Below are positions 37,641 to 47,562 of a stretch of 64,000 nucleotides of DNA, piece by piece (the first letter of the stretch is position 1; every line of letters begins with the position of its first letter). The notes under the pieces are model-generated. The model saw nothing but the letters and a program-made list of their open reading frames with translations. It was not told where the DNA came from and did no database searches. A program made the translations under genes and the position numbers. The stretch comes from Rhizomys pruinosus. Its lineage: Eukaryota; Chordata; Mammalia; Rodentia; Spalacidae. Location of the stretch: the NCBI GenBank assembly GCA_009823505.1, contig VZQC01012374.1:480280-544279 (forward strand), read 5' to 3'.

Positions 37641-38344
37641 GATATGGCCTTGAAGGCCAAGTTTGTTTCACTGAGGTATTAAAGTCAGTAAAGCACTTAA
37701 TAGTTTGAGATGACTGAAGTATGGAATAGTTTCTCCCACATCATAGAACCAGTGCAAGCTCTGTGGTAGCTTGAGCTCCTTTAACTTTCTTTTTACCAGG
37801 TCAGCTTTAGTTCCTTGTGGCAATCTACTGAAACAGCTTTTCAACTGTATCTTCTCAGCTTTCAGTTCCTACTCTTTGGTTTTTGTCAGTGTCTCTGGTT
37901 TAGCATATTGGGTCCTTTAGGTGACTGTCTTGGACTAGATAATAAGATGTTAGTCCTCAAGTTAAAAAGTAGTTTCCAGTGGGAAACTCAGTAGTGGAAG
38001 TTTTGGCTCTGACCACCATCATTTTACCTGTTTAGGCCTAGGTTGACTCTTGGTGTTCTCTGGAACTGTTTATGCCCATATGTTGCAGTTATACAACCAT
38101 ATAGTCTTAATATATTACTTCTTTTTAGGCTATGATTTAGTGAAAAGACATATGTTTGGAATTTAGAAATATCAAATAATTATGAATTTCAAAATTTTTC
38201 TTTAAAAAATATTTCATTGATTATAATATCTTCCATTTGTTTAATGCTGAACTGAGGAAACAAGTTACAAAAGTTTATATTGTAGGCTAATAGAGAAAGT
38301 TTCAGAAGTGCAGAACTGATCTTAGTCTTTTTCTTTTCTGTTGT
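37641..38344 (+). other. Unique intronic sequence
   Basis: No repeat or exon recognised. Confidence 0.4.
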
Positions 38345-38432
38345 CTTTTTTTCTTCTTTGTGGTGTTGGGGATGAATCCTCAAGCCTTGGGCATTAATAG
38401 GCAAGTGTTCTACCAATGAGCCACCCCTCACA
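38345..38432 (-). repeat. ID-type SINE fragment, antisense
   Basis: GTTGGGGATGAATCCTCAAGCCTTGGGCATTAATAGGCAAGTGTTCTACCAATGAGCCACCCC is the antisense of the ID-like head of rodent SINEs. Confidence 0.7.
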
Positions 38433-39408
38433 GCAGTCCTTTCAATATACAAAAGGGTTACCTAATACCAATAATGGCCACTTCTGAGCTAAGGTAGTGC
38501 AGTAATTAATAAGGTCATCTGGGAGCTTCAACTATATTTGTAATGTTAGTGAATATCTAAGTGTCAGTCCATATGGCTGACTGATTTCAAGGCAGAGGGT
38601 TGAGTTCAAATCATATAACTCTGTCTTTCAGAGATGATAATAAATAAGGTAAAATGATATATATTTGCAAAAAAAAAGTAGATATATATTCTGACTTGTG
38701 TAACATCTACCTGGGGCTAAGGTTCATTTCATTTAATATATATTGATTTGAATGTTTTAATGAAAACAAATATTAATTTCAAAATCCATATTTTAAAAAT
38801 TAGCTTGGAATTTATTCCTAAGTCTCAGTGTTTTCCAAGAAAACAAAATTTATCCTTTTAATTATTTTGTGAACACCTTTTTTGTTCTGTTTTAAATTGT
38901 TTTTTAAATTCTTGTTTTATCAATACTATTAGGTTCCTAATTAAATTTCCATGTTATTTTTGTGTGTTTGTGACCACTAAGCTTCTGTGTTACTATAAAG
39001 CTGTTACCTCTATAGAATTGTACAAGACATTACAGGAAAGTCTGGCAATGTAGAGAGAGAATGGTCTGTTCTAACAGAGAATTCTCTTTTTATACTTCTT
39101 ACTGTGATCACAGACAAAAAAATTCCAAGTGCTCTATAGATTTTTTTGATAAATATTTTGTGCTTTCATTTAAACTTGAAATGTACAAGAATGAGACAAT
39201 CAGTTACAAATCAGAAATGAGAAGTGTTATAATGTAATGGCCTTGTTTTGCTGTAACAATAAAATGACCAAGTGCAATGACTTTAATAAAATCATCTTTT
39301 GAAAGTTGCTGCTATAAATACTTCAGCTATAAATTCTGTCCCTGTTTAGCCTAACTTGCTTTCAATAAATTGTTATTCATTTGATGTTTTGATAATCTAA
39401 CATTCAAA
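38433..39408 (+). other. Unique AT-rich intronic sequence
   Basis: No repeat or exon recognised, apart from a short A-run at 38669-38680. Confidence 0.4.
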
Positions 39409-39435
39409 ACACACACACACACACACACACACACG
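39409..39435 (+). repeat. (CA)n microsatellite
   Basis: About thirteen CA units. Confidence 0.9.
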
Positions 39436-39564
39436 GAATCTCAAAATAGTATATTCACTCTTTACAGGTGCTGTTGAAAAAAACAAAAGAAAAGAAAACA
39501 TGCTTGTCCTTCAAAAAGAAAAATTAATAATAAACAATTTATAATGCCAAAAATATTCTTGTTT

Positions 39565-39766
39565 TATGTGTATGAATGTTTTCCCTGAAATATATATAGT
39601 ATGTGCACTATGTGTACATGGTGCCCAAGGAGCCAGAGAGCAGTGCTGGATCCCCTGGACCTGAAACTGGAGTTACAGATGGTTCTGAGCCACCATGTGG
39701 GTGATGGGAACTGAATCCAGGTCCCCTGCAAGAGCATCAAGTGCTCTGAACTGCTCTATCCAGTTT
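39565..39766 (-). repeat. Old B2/B3-type SINE, antisense
   Basis: GATCCCCTGGACCTGAAACTGGAGTTACAGATGG, CCACCATGTGGGTGATGGGAACTGAATCCAGG and the head remnant AGTGCTCTGAACTGCTCTATCCAG. It lacks the 17-bp duplication of the young B2s. Confidence 0.8.
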
Positions 39767-39858
39767 CGTTATTTGAATTGCTTTTGTGTTTATATGTGAC
39801 AGATCACAATGCAGTAAACACTGATTTATATGTAGACTGTTTTAGGAATTTACTTCTT

Positions 39859-39972
39859 TTTTTATTAATTTTATTTATTTCTGTATGTGTATGAATGTAC
39901 TGTCTGCATGCAAGTCTGAGCACCCGTGTCGTGCAATGCCACGGAGGTCAGAAGAGGGTCTCAGATTCCCCT
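39859..39972 (-). repeat. 5'-truncated young B2-type SINE with 14-bp target-site duplication
   Basis: Only the 3' part of the element is present: T-rich tail, CTGTATGTGTATGAATGTACTGTC, GCAATGCCACGGAGGTCAG, stopping at CAGATTCCCCT. The perfect duplication GGAATTTACTTCTT is at 39845-39858 and 39973-39986. The tRNA-like head with the promoter boxes is absent, so this copy cannot be transcribed by its own promoter. Confidence 0.92.
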
Positions 39973-40282
39973 GGAATTTACTTCTTAAAGTAATTTTTAG
40001 TTGGGGCTTTTTCAAATATTCTCTCTGCAATATTATTTCTCAGTTTACTTAACATTTTGAATATTGTCTACTTTTGATTTTGAAAATGTGCTTCTTGGCT
40101 ACATATTTGGGCTTTGTGAATTATGCCTTACTACTATAGTTACAGTGCTTGATGGTGCTAGAGCCATTATTTGAAATAATTGTTATATGTGTTTGATTAC
40201 AAGGTTGTTAGATGCAAGAATGTGGGAATAGGGAGAACCTTAAAGAAATCTCTAATTGAAGAATAAATTATTTAAATTTTCA

Positions 40283-40481
40283 GGTCTGTGGATGTTGCTC
40301 AGTTGGGATTCATGAATGACCAGGGTTTGATCCACAGCACCACATAAACTAGGCATGATGGTACACACCTACAATCCCAGCACTTAGGAAGGAGAGGCAG
40401 GAAGATTGAAAGTCTAAGGTCTTGGCTACATAGCATGTTTGAGATCAGCCTGGGCTACATGAGACTCTGCTTCAAAAATTA
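40283..40481 (+). repeat. B4/ID-type SINE just upstream of the exon
   Basis: The head AGGTCTGTGGATGTTGCTCAG and GGTTTGATCCACAGCACCAC lead to a B1-like body (ACAATCCCAGCACTTAGG, GATCAGCCTGGGCTACATGAGA). It ends about 60 bases before the exon. Confidence 0.75.
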
Positions 40482-40502
40482 ATTAGATTGGCATTTCATT
40501 TT

Positions 40503-40540
40503 AATCCACTGACTTTCTGGTGTACATATCTGCATTTCAG
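40503..40540 (+). promoter_or_regulatory. 3' splice site region of the Sec15 exon
   Basis: The segment holds a CTGAC branch-point-like motif (A at 40512), a T-rich stretch and the terminal CAG at 40538-40540. The acceptor pyrimidine tract is interrupted by purines (the GTGTACATATC section), so it is not an ideal tract. The reading frame opening immediately after it supports the assignment. Confidence 0.75.
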
Positions 40541-40682
40541 GGAAAGGTGGCCCAGACAGCCTGTATGTCAGCGTGCAAGCATTTAGCCACATCTTTGATG
40601 CAACTTTTACTGGAAGCCGAAGTAAGGCAGCTCACCCTGGGAGCATTACAGCAGTTCAACCTGGATGTCAGAGAATGTGAAC
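40541..40682 (+). CDS. Exoc6: Internal coding exon of exocyst subunit Sec15 (EXOC6 family), 142 bp
   Basis: Sec15 is a subunit of the exocyst, which tethers secretory vesicles to the plasma membrane and binds Rab11-type GTPases through its C-terminal helical domain. The exon starts directly after an AG at 40539-40540 in a T-rich acceptor and ends before a strong donor, GTAAGT, at 40683. A plausible branch point (CTGAC, A at 40512) lies 29 bases upstream of the exon. The exon is open in phase 0 at its start and ends one base into a codon. It encodes 47 residues beginning GKVAQTACMSACKHLATSLM and ending QFNLDVRECE; the split last codon (C plus the next exon's AG) would give the Gln expected in the family. 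The residues match my recollection of EXOC6 better than EXOC6B, so the paralogue is probable rather than certain. No neighbouring exon was recognised in the window. A degraded reverse copy lies at about 8090-8240. Confidence 0.88.
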
Positions 40683-40690
40683 GTAAGTTA
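40683..40690 (+). promoter_or_regulatory. 5' splice donor of the Sec15 exon
   Basis: The donor reads GTAAGTTA, close to the mammalian consensus GTRAGT. It follows the GAA-C end of the coding sequence and splits a codon after its first base. Confidence 0.85.
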
Positions 40691-41043
40691 ATGAACCATC
40701 CTTGCTTACTTGGTTTATAAACTGGGGTAGTCACTAATGTGAAAAAAACAGTTTTAGGTCTATTGTGTCCTTGTTCTTGATGGAGTCAAAGAATATCTGG
40801 ATGGCAGCAGTAACTTACAGAACATTTAGTAACAGAGCTTATCAGCAAAGTAATTTGATTGCCTAAAATGCCTAGATCCATACTTAGAACCAAGAAAATC
40901 CCTGAGTAGATAGAAGTTTGCAGCCCAGAGACATATGTGAGGTGGACCTGCATGTGATTAGATACCACAGAAAACTATGTTCTATCCAAGGATACTTCCT
41001 GTCTGCTTCCTTTTCAACTTGTATTTTAAATAAAATATATCTT

Positions 41044-41385
41044 GGGCTAGGGGAGATGACTCAGGAGGCAAAGCTGTTACTTGCAAGCATAAGAACCAGA
41101 TCCCCGGAAATTATGGAAAGCAAGACAGGGTATCCTGTGTCTGTAATCCCAGCACATCTACACAAGATGAGAGGCAGAGACAGGAGAGTCCTCAGAAGCT
41201 TGTGAGCCAGTTAGCCTGGTGTGTGCAGCAGCAAGCAGCAGGAGACCCCGTCTCAAACAAGGTGGAAGGTAAGGGCTGATCACCAAGGTTGTCCTTTGAC
41301 CTCTACATACAAGCTGTGGTGTGCATGCCTAGACTCACAGATGCAAACTCACCCACATATCATACATCCACAGAATAAAACCTAA
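41044..41385 (+). repeat. B3-type SINE
   Basis: GGGCTAGGGGAGATGACTCAGGAGGCAAAG, GAACCAGATCCCCGGAA, CCTCTACATACAAGCTGTGGTGTGCATG and TCATACATCCACAGAATAAAA; the long body with this 3' end matches the B3 plan. Confidence 0.75.
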
Positions 41386-41961
41386 CCACATCTTCTCTGC
41401 AAGCTCTGTATAATGTGAAGAAACGGTGTGTCCCATTAGTCAGAAATGCTTTCTGTATGGGAAACAGGAAACTTCAGACAGAAGTCTAAATCAAAATCTT
41501 TACCTTAGAGGCTATTGGTTGTTGTATTGGTTAGTTTTTCCATGATATCATCGTGAAACTGGTCTCACTTGTTTCCTCTCTGCTGTATGTGTGTGGGCCT
41601 TGCATGCTCTTAAGTAATTCAGTCAGATCCACATTCATGACAGTAAAAAAGTCCAGCCTCACCTCTCCCTTTTATTATGACTGTAAAAGCCTTTTCCAAG
41701 AGAACTGTGGCAAACATCCGTGTGTCTTGTTGATCTAAATACTACCACATGGTTCTGTCCCATGGGACCAAGGAGATTGTGGATCAGCAGAAAGAAAGAT
41801 GGGTGTCCTTGTTGGCATTACTGACACAGCAGGAATTACCTACTTGGAATTGAAAGTGAGTGAAAGATGTTGTGTTAGTCACTATAATTAATGAGAAATG
41901 AAAATGTTAAAAAATGATAAGACTACTTGACTTTTTTTCTGATTCTAAAATATTGAAATAG
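41386..41961 (+). other. Intronic sequence, mostly unassigned
   Basis: Part of 41510-41790 (TGTTGTATTGGTTAGTTTTTCC ...) looks like an old interspersed repeat that I cannot name. No exon supported. Confidence 0.35.
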
Positions 41962-42112
41962 AGCCAGGTATGGTGGTACATGCTTTTAATCCCAGCCTTT
42001 GGGAGGCTGAGGCAGGGGGAATCTCTGTGAGTCCAAGGCCAGCCTGATCTACATAGTGAGTTCCAAGGCTACAGGGAGACGTTGTCTCAAAAAGACCCCC
42101 AATACGCCTAAA
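41962..42112 (+). repeat. B1 SINE
   Basis: GCCAGGTATGGTGGTACATGCTTTTAATCCCAGC, GAGTCCAAGGCCAGCCTGATCTAC and GACGTTGTCTCAAAAAGAC. Its GAGTCCAAGGCC variant identifies the corrupted reverse copy at 5470-5540. Confidence 0.88.
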
Positions 42113-42205
42113 AAAAGTGAAATAGAAAATTGCATCAGTATAATGACAAGCCTGTCTCACCTTCTTACTTTAACTGCTTAGTTTGTTTCTTTTGGTGATC
42201 TTTTG

Positions 42206-42363
42206 TGTGTGTGTGTGTGGTCTTTTCAAGACAGGGTCTCCCTGTAGCTCCAGCTGGCCTGGAACTCACTCTGTAGACCAGACTGGCCTTGAACTCACAA
42301 AGATCCGCCTGCCTCTGCCTCCCAAGTGCTAGGATTAAAGGCATGCGCCACCATGCCCAGCTT
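42206..42363 (-). repeat. B1 SINE, antisense, with (TG)n
   Basis: A GTGTGTGTG run, then TCTTTTCAAGACAGGGTCTCC, GAACTCACAAAGATCCGCCTGCC and GCATGCGCCACCATGCCCAGC. Confidence 0.9.
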
Positions 42364-42689
42364 TTAAATGGTGTTCACAGGGATTTCCATTTCCGCTCAT
42401 CATGAAGTATGAAATGACCCCCTTTTTCCATAGACATCTATAAACGTAGGTAACTATGTGAAGCAGCTGTTTTCCTACACTGGATAACACACAGTACAAG
42501 GCTGCAGGCCTTCCAGAAAGGAAGCATGGAAGAAGCTGCTGTGTTCACCTTGACTCCATCTAGAAGTGCTGTTTAACAGCAGCAAAATATCATTGTTTTC
42601 TTACCAGAAGAAATAAGAATGGAACTCCAGTAGACAGAGTTTAGGGTATAGGACGGATACGGCAAGGTCTTATAAAAAGGTATTTTTTA
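42364..42689 (+). other. Unique intronic sequence
   Basis: No exon recognised. Positions 42525-42560 give the outermost clear anchor of the inverted repeat (partner 4665-4720). Confidence 0.45.
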
Positions 42690-42845
42690 AATTTGTGTGT
42701 GTGCATGCCTGCATGTGAGATGTACACAAAGTGCATATGCAGGTACCAGCAGAGCAGTAAGGGATGCTGGAAGTGAAAGGTAGCTTCCCTGTTGGAGGTA
42801 AGCTCCCAGTGAGCAGGGAGCTGTGCAAAGTAGGGGCTTTAGAAA
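42690..42845 (-). repeat. B3-like SINE fragment, antisense
   Basis: GTGTGTGTGCATGCCTGCATGTGAG, AGGTACCAGCAGAGCAG and GAGGTAAGCTCCCAGTGAGCAGGGAGCTG resemble antisense B3 text. Diverged. Confidence 0.45.
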
Positions 42846-43088
42846 TCTGCATTGGGAGCACTGAAGCCTTTGATCACTAGTAAGTTACCATATACAGGAA
42901 ACTGTGAGGCCTCTGGGATCTGTGCTGGGTCTAGGAAGCCAGGAGCCACAGGGTTCTCCAGGATCATCCTGCTTGTCATCTTGTTTCATAGTCAATCCCA
43001 GGTTAGTGCAGTTCAGGCTCAATAGTAACAGCTACTCTCATTTCTTAGTTGTATGTGATTACCATTTACAGCGTGTTTTAAAATATAT
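42846..43088 (+). other. Unique intronic sequence
   Basis: No repeat or exon recognised. The frame 42904-43155 continues into B1 sequence and has no splice context. Confidence 0.35.
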
Positions 43089-43265
43089 GCCGGGCATGGT
43101 GGCACACGCCTTTAATCCTAGCACTCAGGAGGCAGAGGCAGGTGGATCTTTGTGAGTTCAAGGCCAGCCTGGTCTACAGAGTGAGTTCCAGGTCAGCTGG
43201 GGCTACAGGGAGACCCTGTCTCGAAAAGACCAAAAAAAAAAAAAATGTATATATATATATATATG
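43089..43265 (+). repeat. B1 SINE with A-tail and (TA)n
   Basis: GCCGGGCATGGTGGCACACGCC to GACCCTGTCTCGAAAAGACC, then A13 and a TATATA run at 43246-43265. Confidence 0.92.
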
Positions 43266-43361
43266 TTATGAAATGGCTACAATGAGCTAATATATTTTAT
43301 ATTATTCCACATGTCTTTTTTGTAGTTCAAATCTCAGCAGTCTTTCAAGAATAGAACCCTT

Positions 43362-43590
43362 GGGGCTGGAGAGATGGTTCAGCAGTTAAGAACACTGGCA
43401 GCTCTTGTAGAGGACCCAGGGTTTGATTCCCAGCATCCACCTGGCATCTAACAACTGTACATAATTCCAGTTTCAGGGGATCTGACACCCTCTTCTGACC
43501 TCTGTGGGCAGTGCATGACACAGGTGCACCTACATACATGCAAGCAATACACTCATACACATAAAGTCAAAAAAATAATTTTTTTTTAAA
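43362..43590 (+). repeat. B2-type SINE
   Basis: GGGGCTGGAGAGATGGTTCAGCAG to ACATGCAAGCAATACACTCATACACATAAA. The middle reads ATAATTCCAGTTTCAGGGGATCTGACACC, without the 17-bp duplication. Confidence 0.88.
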
Positions 43591-43900
43591 AAAAGAATAC
43601 TTTTACTGTAGGCAAGTTCTCTTGAACTTGCCCCTAACTGAAAGTTTGCATTGTTTGGCCTGTACTTGCCACTGCCTTCCCCTAGCCCTCCTGGCCTTCT
43701 CCATTTCATAGGTATGGGTTTGGCTTTGCCAGATCCATACCCTAGTGAGATGGTATAGTATGTTCTTTCTCCGTGTGATACTCTCTTTTATACAAACTAT
43801 AGAGTTTCTCCAGCTACTCACCCACCACTGGGCATAGCTCTTGATATCACATATTGGCTATTGTGTGCTGTTATGAACATGAGAGAGTGGATAGTCATTG
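43591..43900 (-). repeat. Intronic sequence passing into old L1 3' region, antisense
   Basis: From about 43840 the text (ATTGGCTATTGTGTGCTGTTATGAACATGAGAGAGTGG) matches the antisense L1 3' end. Before that the sequence is unassigned. Confidence 0.5.
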
Positions 43901-43913
43901 AAAAAGATTTCTT

Positions 43914-44157
43914 GGGGCTGGAGAGATGGCTCAGCGTTTGGGAGCACTGACTGCTGTTGCAGAAGACCCGGGTTAGATTCCCAGCACCCACATGACTAAG
44001 AACTGTCTTGGGCTGGGTGTGGTGCACATCTTTAATCCCAGCACTCGGGAAGCAGAGGCAGGTGGATCTCTGTGAGTTCAAGGTCAGCTTGGTCTACATA
44101 GCAAGCTCCAGGCCAGCTGGGACTAACAGGAGACCCTGTCTCAAAAAAAAAAAAAAA
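43914..44157 (+). repeat. Chimeric SINE: B2 head fused to B1 body
   Basis: The first 95 bases are a B2 head (GGGGCTGGAGAGATGGCTCAG to CAGCACCCACATGACTAAGAACTGTCTT). They join directly to a B1 (GGGCTGGGTGTGGTGCACATC to GACCCTGTCTC) with a poly(A) tail. One perfect 13-bp duplication, AAAAAGATTTCTT, flanks the whole unit at 43901-43913 and 44158-44170. It sits in old antisense L1 sequence that continues on both sides. A single duplication around both parts suggests one insertion event. Confidence 0.85.
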
Positions 44158-44170
44158 AAAAAGATTTCTT

Positions 44171-44520
44171 TTATCTGGGAATGTACTCAGGAGAGGATCA
44201 TACAGTGGTTCCTTTCAGCACTAGAAAGAACTTCCATACTGTTTCCATGAATTTACGTTGTACCTACAGTTACAGAGCTTCATTTCCTCTGTGCTCTCTC
44301 TAAGGCTTATCTGTCATCTTCTTGGTGATAGCCCTTTCAACAGGTGTGAGGTGCTATTTCACTTGGCTTTAACTTGTATTTCTACAATCATTTTTGTGTC
44401 CCCATTGGTGATTCATATGTCTCCTTTGGAGAAATAGCTATTCAGATCCTTTGCCCACTTTTTAACTCTCACCGTTTTCTTGCTATAAAGATATTTGAGT
44501 TTCTTCAAAAATAGATAATT
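44171..44520 (-). repeat. Old L1 3' region, antisense (continued)
   Basis: ATCTGGGAATGTACTCAGGAGAGGATC, CTTTCAACAGGTGTGAGGTGCTATTTCAC and TTCATATGTCTCCTTTGGAGAAATAGCTATTC are antisense L1 ORF2-end sequence. It continues the copy split by the chimeric SINE. Confidence 0.75.
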
Positions 44521-44645
44521 TTGAAGCTAATCATGGGTCTCATCTTGCTAACAAAGTCTAGCAGTAAGACTTGATAAGATAAAGCTATTCTGCAAGTAAA
44601 ATAAATGCCTTCCAAAGGAAACTCAGTAGTCTTTGCAGGAAGAAG

Positions 44646-44679
<34 letters not shown>

Positions 44680-44884
44680 CCCACAGAAATACACTTTCAA
44701 CCATATAATATCCACAATTTTATAGCAAAATCTAAAGTCTTATATGCAAGGAACTGCAAATTGTGACATGTAACAGAATTTAAAAGATACTGAAGACAGG
44801 AAGTAGAAATGAACTCACTAATGATGTAGATGTTGGAAATTTTGCATATAAGAGCTTTAGAAAACCTAATATATTCAATAATTT
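44521..44884 (+). other. Intronic sequence with a (CA)n tract
   Basis: A CACACGCGCGCACACA repeat occupies 44647-44681; otherwise nothing recognised. Confidence 0.5.
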
Positions 44885-44900
44885 AAAAGTAAAATTCAGC

Positions 44901-45050
44901 CAGGTGGGTTGCGCATGCCTTTGATCCTAGCACTCAGGAGGCAGAGGCAGGCGGATCTTTGTGAGTTCAAGGCCAGCCTGGTCTACAGGTGAGTTCTAAG
45001 ACAGCTGGGGCTACAGGGAGACCCTGTCTTGATAAGACCAAAAAAAAAAA
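44901..45050 (+). repeat. B1 SINE with 16-bp target-site duplication
   Basis: CAGGTGGGTTGCGCATGCC to GACCCTGTCTTGATAAGACC plus A-tail. AAAAGTAAAATTCAGC is repeated at 44885-44900 and 45051-45066. Confidence 0.92.
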
Positions 45051-45066
45051 AAAAGTAAAATTCAGC

Positions 45067-46075
45067 AGATAGAGGTAGGAGGCTTGTAAGTTTGAGTTAA
45101 GTTTGGGATCTGAGACAAGAAAAAGTAATGAAAGTAAAATATATGACCGACTGAAAAAATTTTTCAAGTTTGGGGGAAATATTCTATTTTTTTCAAGAAG
45201 CTTAAAAACTTTTATCAGATTAGCAGAAAGAAAGCCACCCAAAAGCATAGGCAGGTTACTAAATAAACAAGATAAAGATAAAAATTATAAAATCAGCCAG
45301 AGGAAAAAAGGCACATGAGATATTGCTAACTTCTTGTCAGCAATAGTGCAACTCTACATTGGTATTTTTGAGTTCTAAAAAGAAAAATAATAATTTCTCT
45401 CAACCTAAGTACAATTTTGTATCTCGTGAAAATATTCTTGAAAAAAATGAAAGTTAAGTCATTTCAAATTCAAATTCACAGAAACTGCAAAAAAAAAAGG
45501 TGCAATTAGAAGATCAATACCACAACAAATGCAGAAGGTAATTTTTCAAGTTAAAGGGAAATGATATCATATGTCAAATCAGATTCTTAGTGTGGGTTTC
45601 CTATCAAAGTCTCCAGCAATGTCTCTTCCAAATCTTCTTCTAGGCTTTGATGCTACCTCATTTGGAGATGGCATCTCAGTTTTCTTCTCTGAGTATAGGC
45701 ATGCTTCCGACTTGATTATAACCAACAGAATATGAGAGAAGCAGCCCACCATGACTACTGAGGATAGGCCTTATTCTTTGTTAGGTGCTGGGCGTGGAGT
45801 CCAGCTGTCCAGGCCAGCTCACGTGGAGAGACCCTGTGAAGAAGGCTTGAACATGTATATAGAGGTCTAGCCTATTTCCAGCTGTCTTGTTTATGTCCAC
45901 CTTCATAATTTTCCTTTAGTTCAGTTACTTTGCTCTTTAGATACTTAAGGTAGAAATTAGATAATTTGAGATTTTATTTTCTAATATGAGCATTTTAACA
46001 TTAGAAAGTATTAGTAAGTATTCAGCCATAGTCTACCCATTTTGTTATGTTGTTGTTTTTCTTTTGTTTCATTTG
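45067..46075 (+). other. Unique intronic sequence
   Basis: No repeat or exon recognised. Confidence 0.35.
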
Positions 46076-46165
46076 GTTTTGGCAATAGCATCTCCCTATG
46101 TAACCCAGGCTGTATTCAAACTTGTCTCCTGAGTACTGGGATTGCAGGCATCTACCTTCCACCAA
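46076..46165 (-). repeat. B1-family fragment, antisense
   Basis: GTTTTGGCAATAGCATCTCCCTATGTAACCCAGGCTG to GTACTGGGATTGCAGGCATCTACC. Confidence 0.6.
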
Positions 46166-46193
46166 ATTGATGGGTTAAAAAAAATTTTTTTTT

Positions 46194-46426
46194 AATTTTA
46201 TTTATTTCCGTGTGTGTATGAATGTATTGTCTGCATGCAAGTCTGTGCACCCGTGACGTGCAACGCCACGGAGGTCAGAAGAGGGTGTCAGACTCCCCTG
46301 GAACTGGAGTTCTCCTGGAATTGGACTTTCAGATGGCTCGGCTGCCATGTGGGTGCTGGGGATCGAACCTGGGTCCTCTGCAAGAGCGGTCGGCACTCTT
46401 AACCGCTAGGCCATCTCTCCAGCCCC
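46194..46426 (-). repeat. B2-type SINE, antisense
   Basis: Flanked by similar TAAAAAAAATTTTTTTT strings at about 46176-46193 and 46427-46444. The head at the right reads CTTAACCGCTAGGCCATCTCTCCAGCC. Carries the 17-bp internal duplication with a few changes. Confidence 0.88.
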
Positions 46427-46879
46427 TAAAAAAATTTTTTTTTTAATTTTGTATTCAATTCAGTATCATCAGATCATTCTTTGATTTTCTTTTTTTATTT
46501 TAAAAATATTTTACTTATTTCTTTTTTATCGAACTGTTGTATATTTTATACAGAGTATAGTCATCCACTTCATGCCCCCTTCCCCATTGGCACCCTCCCA
46601 TAGCCCCCACTCTTACCTCCCTGGAGTTCATATAGTCTGTATTGTGTTAAGGCCTATCATGTTGCTAGTGTCCCCAGGTGTCCTTCAGTACAGCCTGTCT
46701 AGTGTCCCTCCTTAAAGACAATCAACTGGTTGTTTAGGAGTTTGTGCCTTACTTTCCCAATATTTAGAATTTTTTGGATGTAGTATAGATTCCTAGTTTA
46801 CTTTCTTTTTAGTCAAATAGCATATTTTGTATAATTTCAATTGTTAAATTTCTTGGATTTTTTTTTTAAACCCAGTTTC

Positions 46880-47311
46880 TTAAGTGTTACAGTTACGTCC
46901 AAAAAAGTCATGTATTCTCAGCCATATTTGCTTTTTCATTTGTGAAGTCTTCAGCTCTTTACTCCATCTTTTGAGAGAGTCATTTGTTTTCTTGCTCCTT
47001 TGTTTTCTGAGTAATTTATATATTCTGGATGTTAATGTTCTGTCAGATGTAAAGATTTCCTCCCACTCTGTGGGTTTTCTCTTCACTTCTTTGATTACTT
47101 CTTTTGCTGTACAGAAACTTTTGAGTTTCATAAGGTCCCAGTTATCCATTGTTGATCTCATTTCCTGTACAGCTGCTGTCTGACTTAGCAACTCTTTTCC
47201 TACACCTATGTCTTGTAGGTTATTGCCAACGTTTTCTTCTATCATTTTCAGAGTTTCAGGTTTCACATTGAGGTCTTTGACCCATTTAGAGTTGATTTTT
47301 GTACAGGGCAA
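46880..47311 (-). pseudogene. L1 ORF2 C-terminal fragment (143 codons open)
   Basis: The open stretch contains motifs of the ORF2 C-terminal region: INSKWVKDLNVKPETLK, DNWDLMKLKSFCTAKEV and PTEWEEIF. L1 ORF2 is the endonuclease and reverse transcriptase of the element (about 1,280 residues when whole). Only a C-terminal piece survives, and it has no start context, so it is a relic and not a host gene. Confidence 0.88.
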
Positions 47312-47508
47312 GAGATATTTTTATAATTTTATTCTTCTACAAGTGGTGATCCAGTTTTGCCAGCACCATTTGCTGAAAATGCCGTCTTTCCTCCAATGAG
47401 TCTTCTTGGCCCCTTTGTCAAATATGAGGTGGCTGAAATTGCATGTGTTCATGTTTGGATCTTCAGTTTTGTTCCATGGATCTATGGGTCTGTTTTGCTG
47501 TCACTTTA

Positions 47509-47513
47509 TTTTT

Positions 47514-47557
<44 letters not shown>

Positions 47558-47562
47558 TATTT
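47509..47562 (-). repeat. (TTTA)n block flanked by a 16-bp direct duplication
   Basis: TTTTGCTGTCACTTTA occurs at 47493-47508 and again at 47563-47578. Between them is only ATTTATTT-type sequence. On the minus strand this is a (TAAA)n tail. The layout equals a retro-insertion so truncated that only the A-rich tail remains. Confidence 0.8.

Noticed and set aside
40520..40720. Frame starting at the ATG at 40520 as a separate small gene
   Set aside because: The ATG and the codons after 40682 lie in the intron; the coding part is the splice-bounded exon 40541-40682.
46880..47311. 143-codon frame as a host protein
   Set aside because: Its motifs (KDLNVKPETLK, WDLMKLKSFCTAKE) are L1 ORF2 C-terminus; it is a relic.
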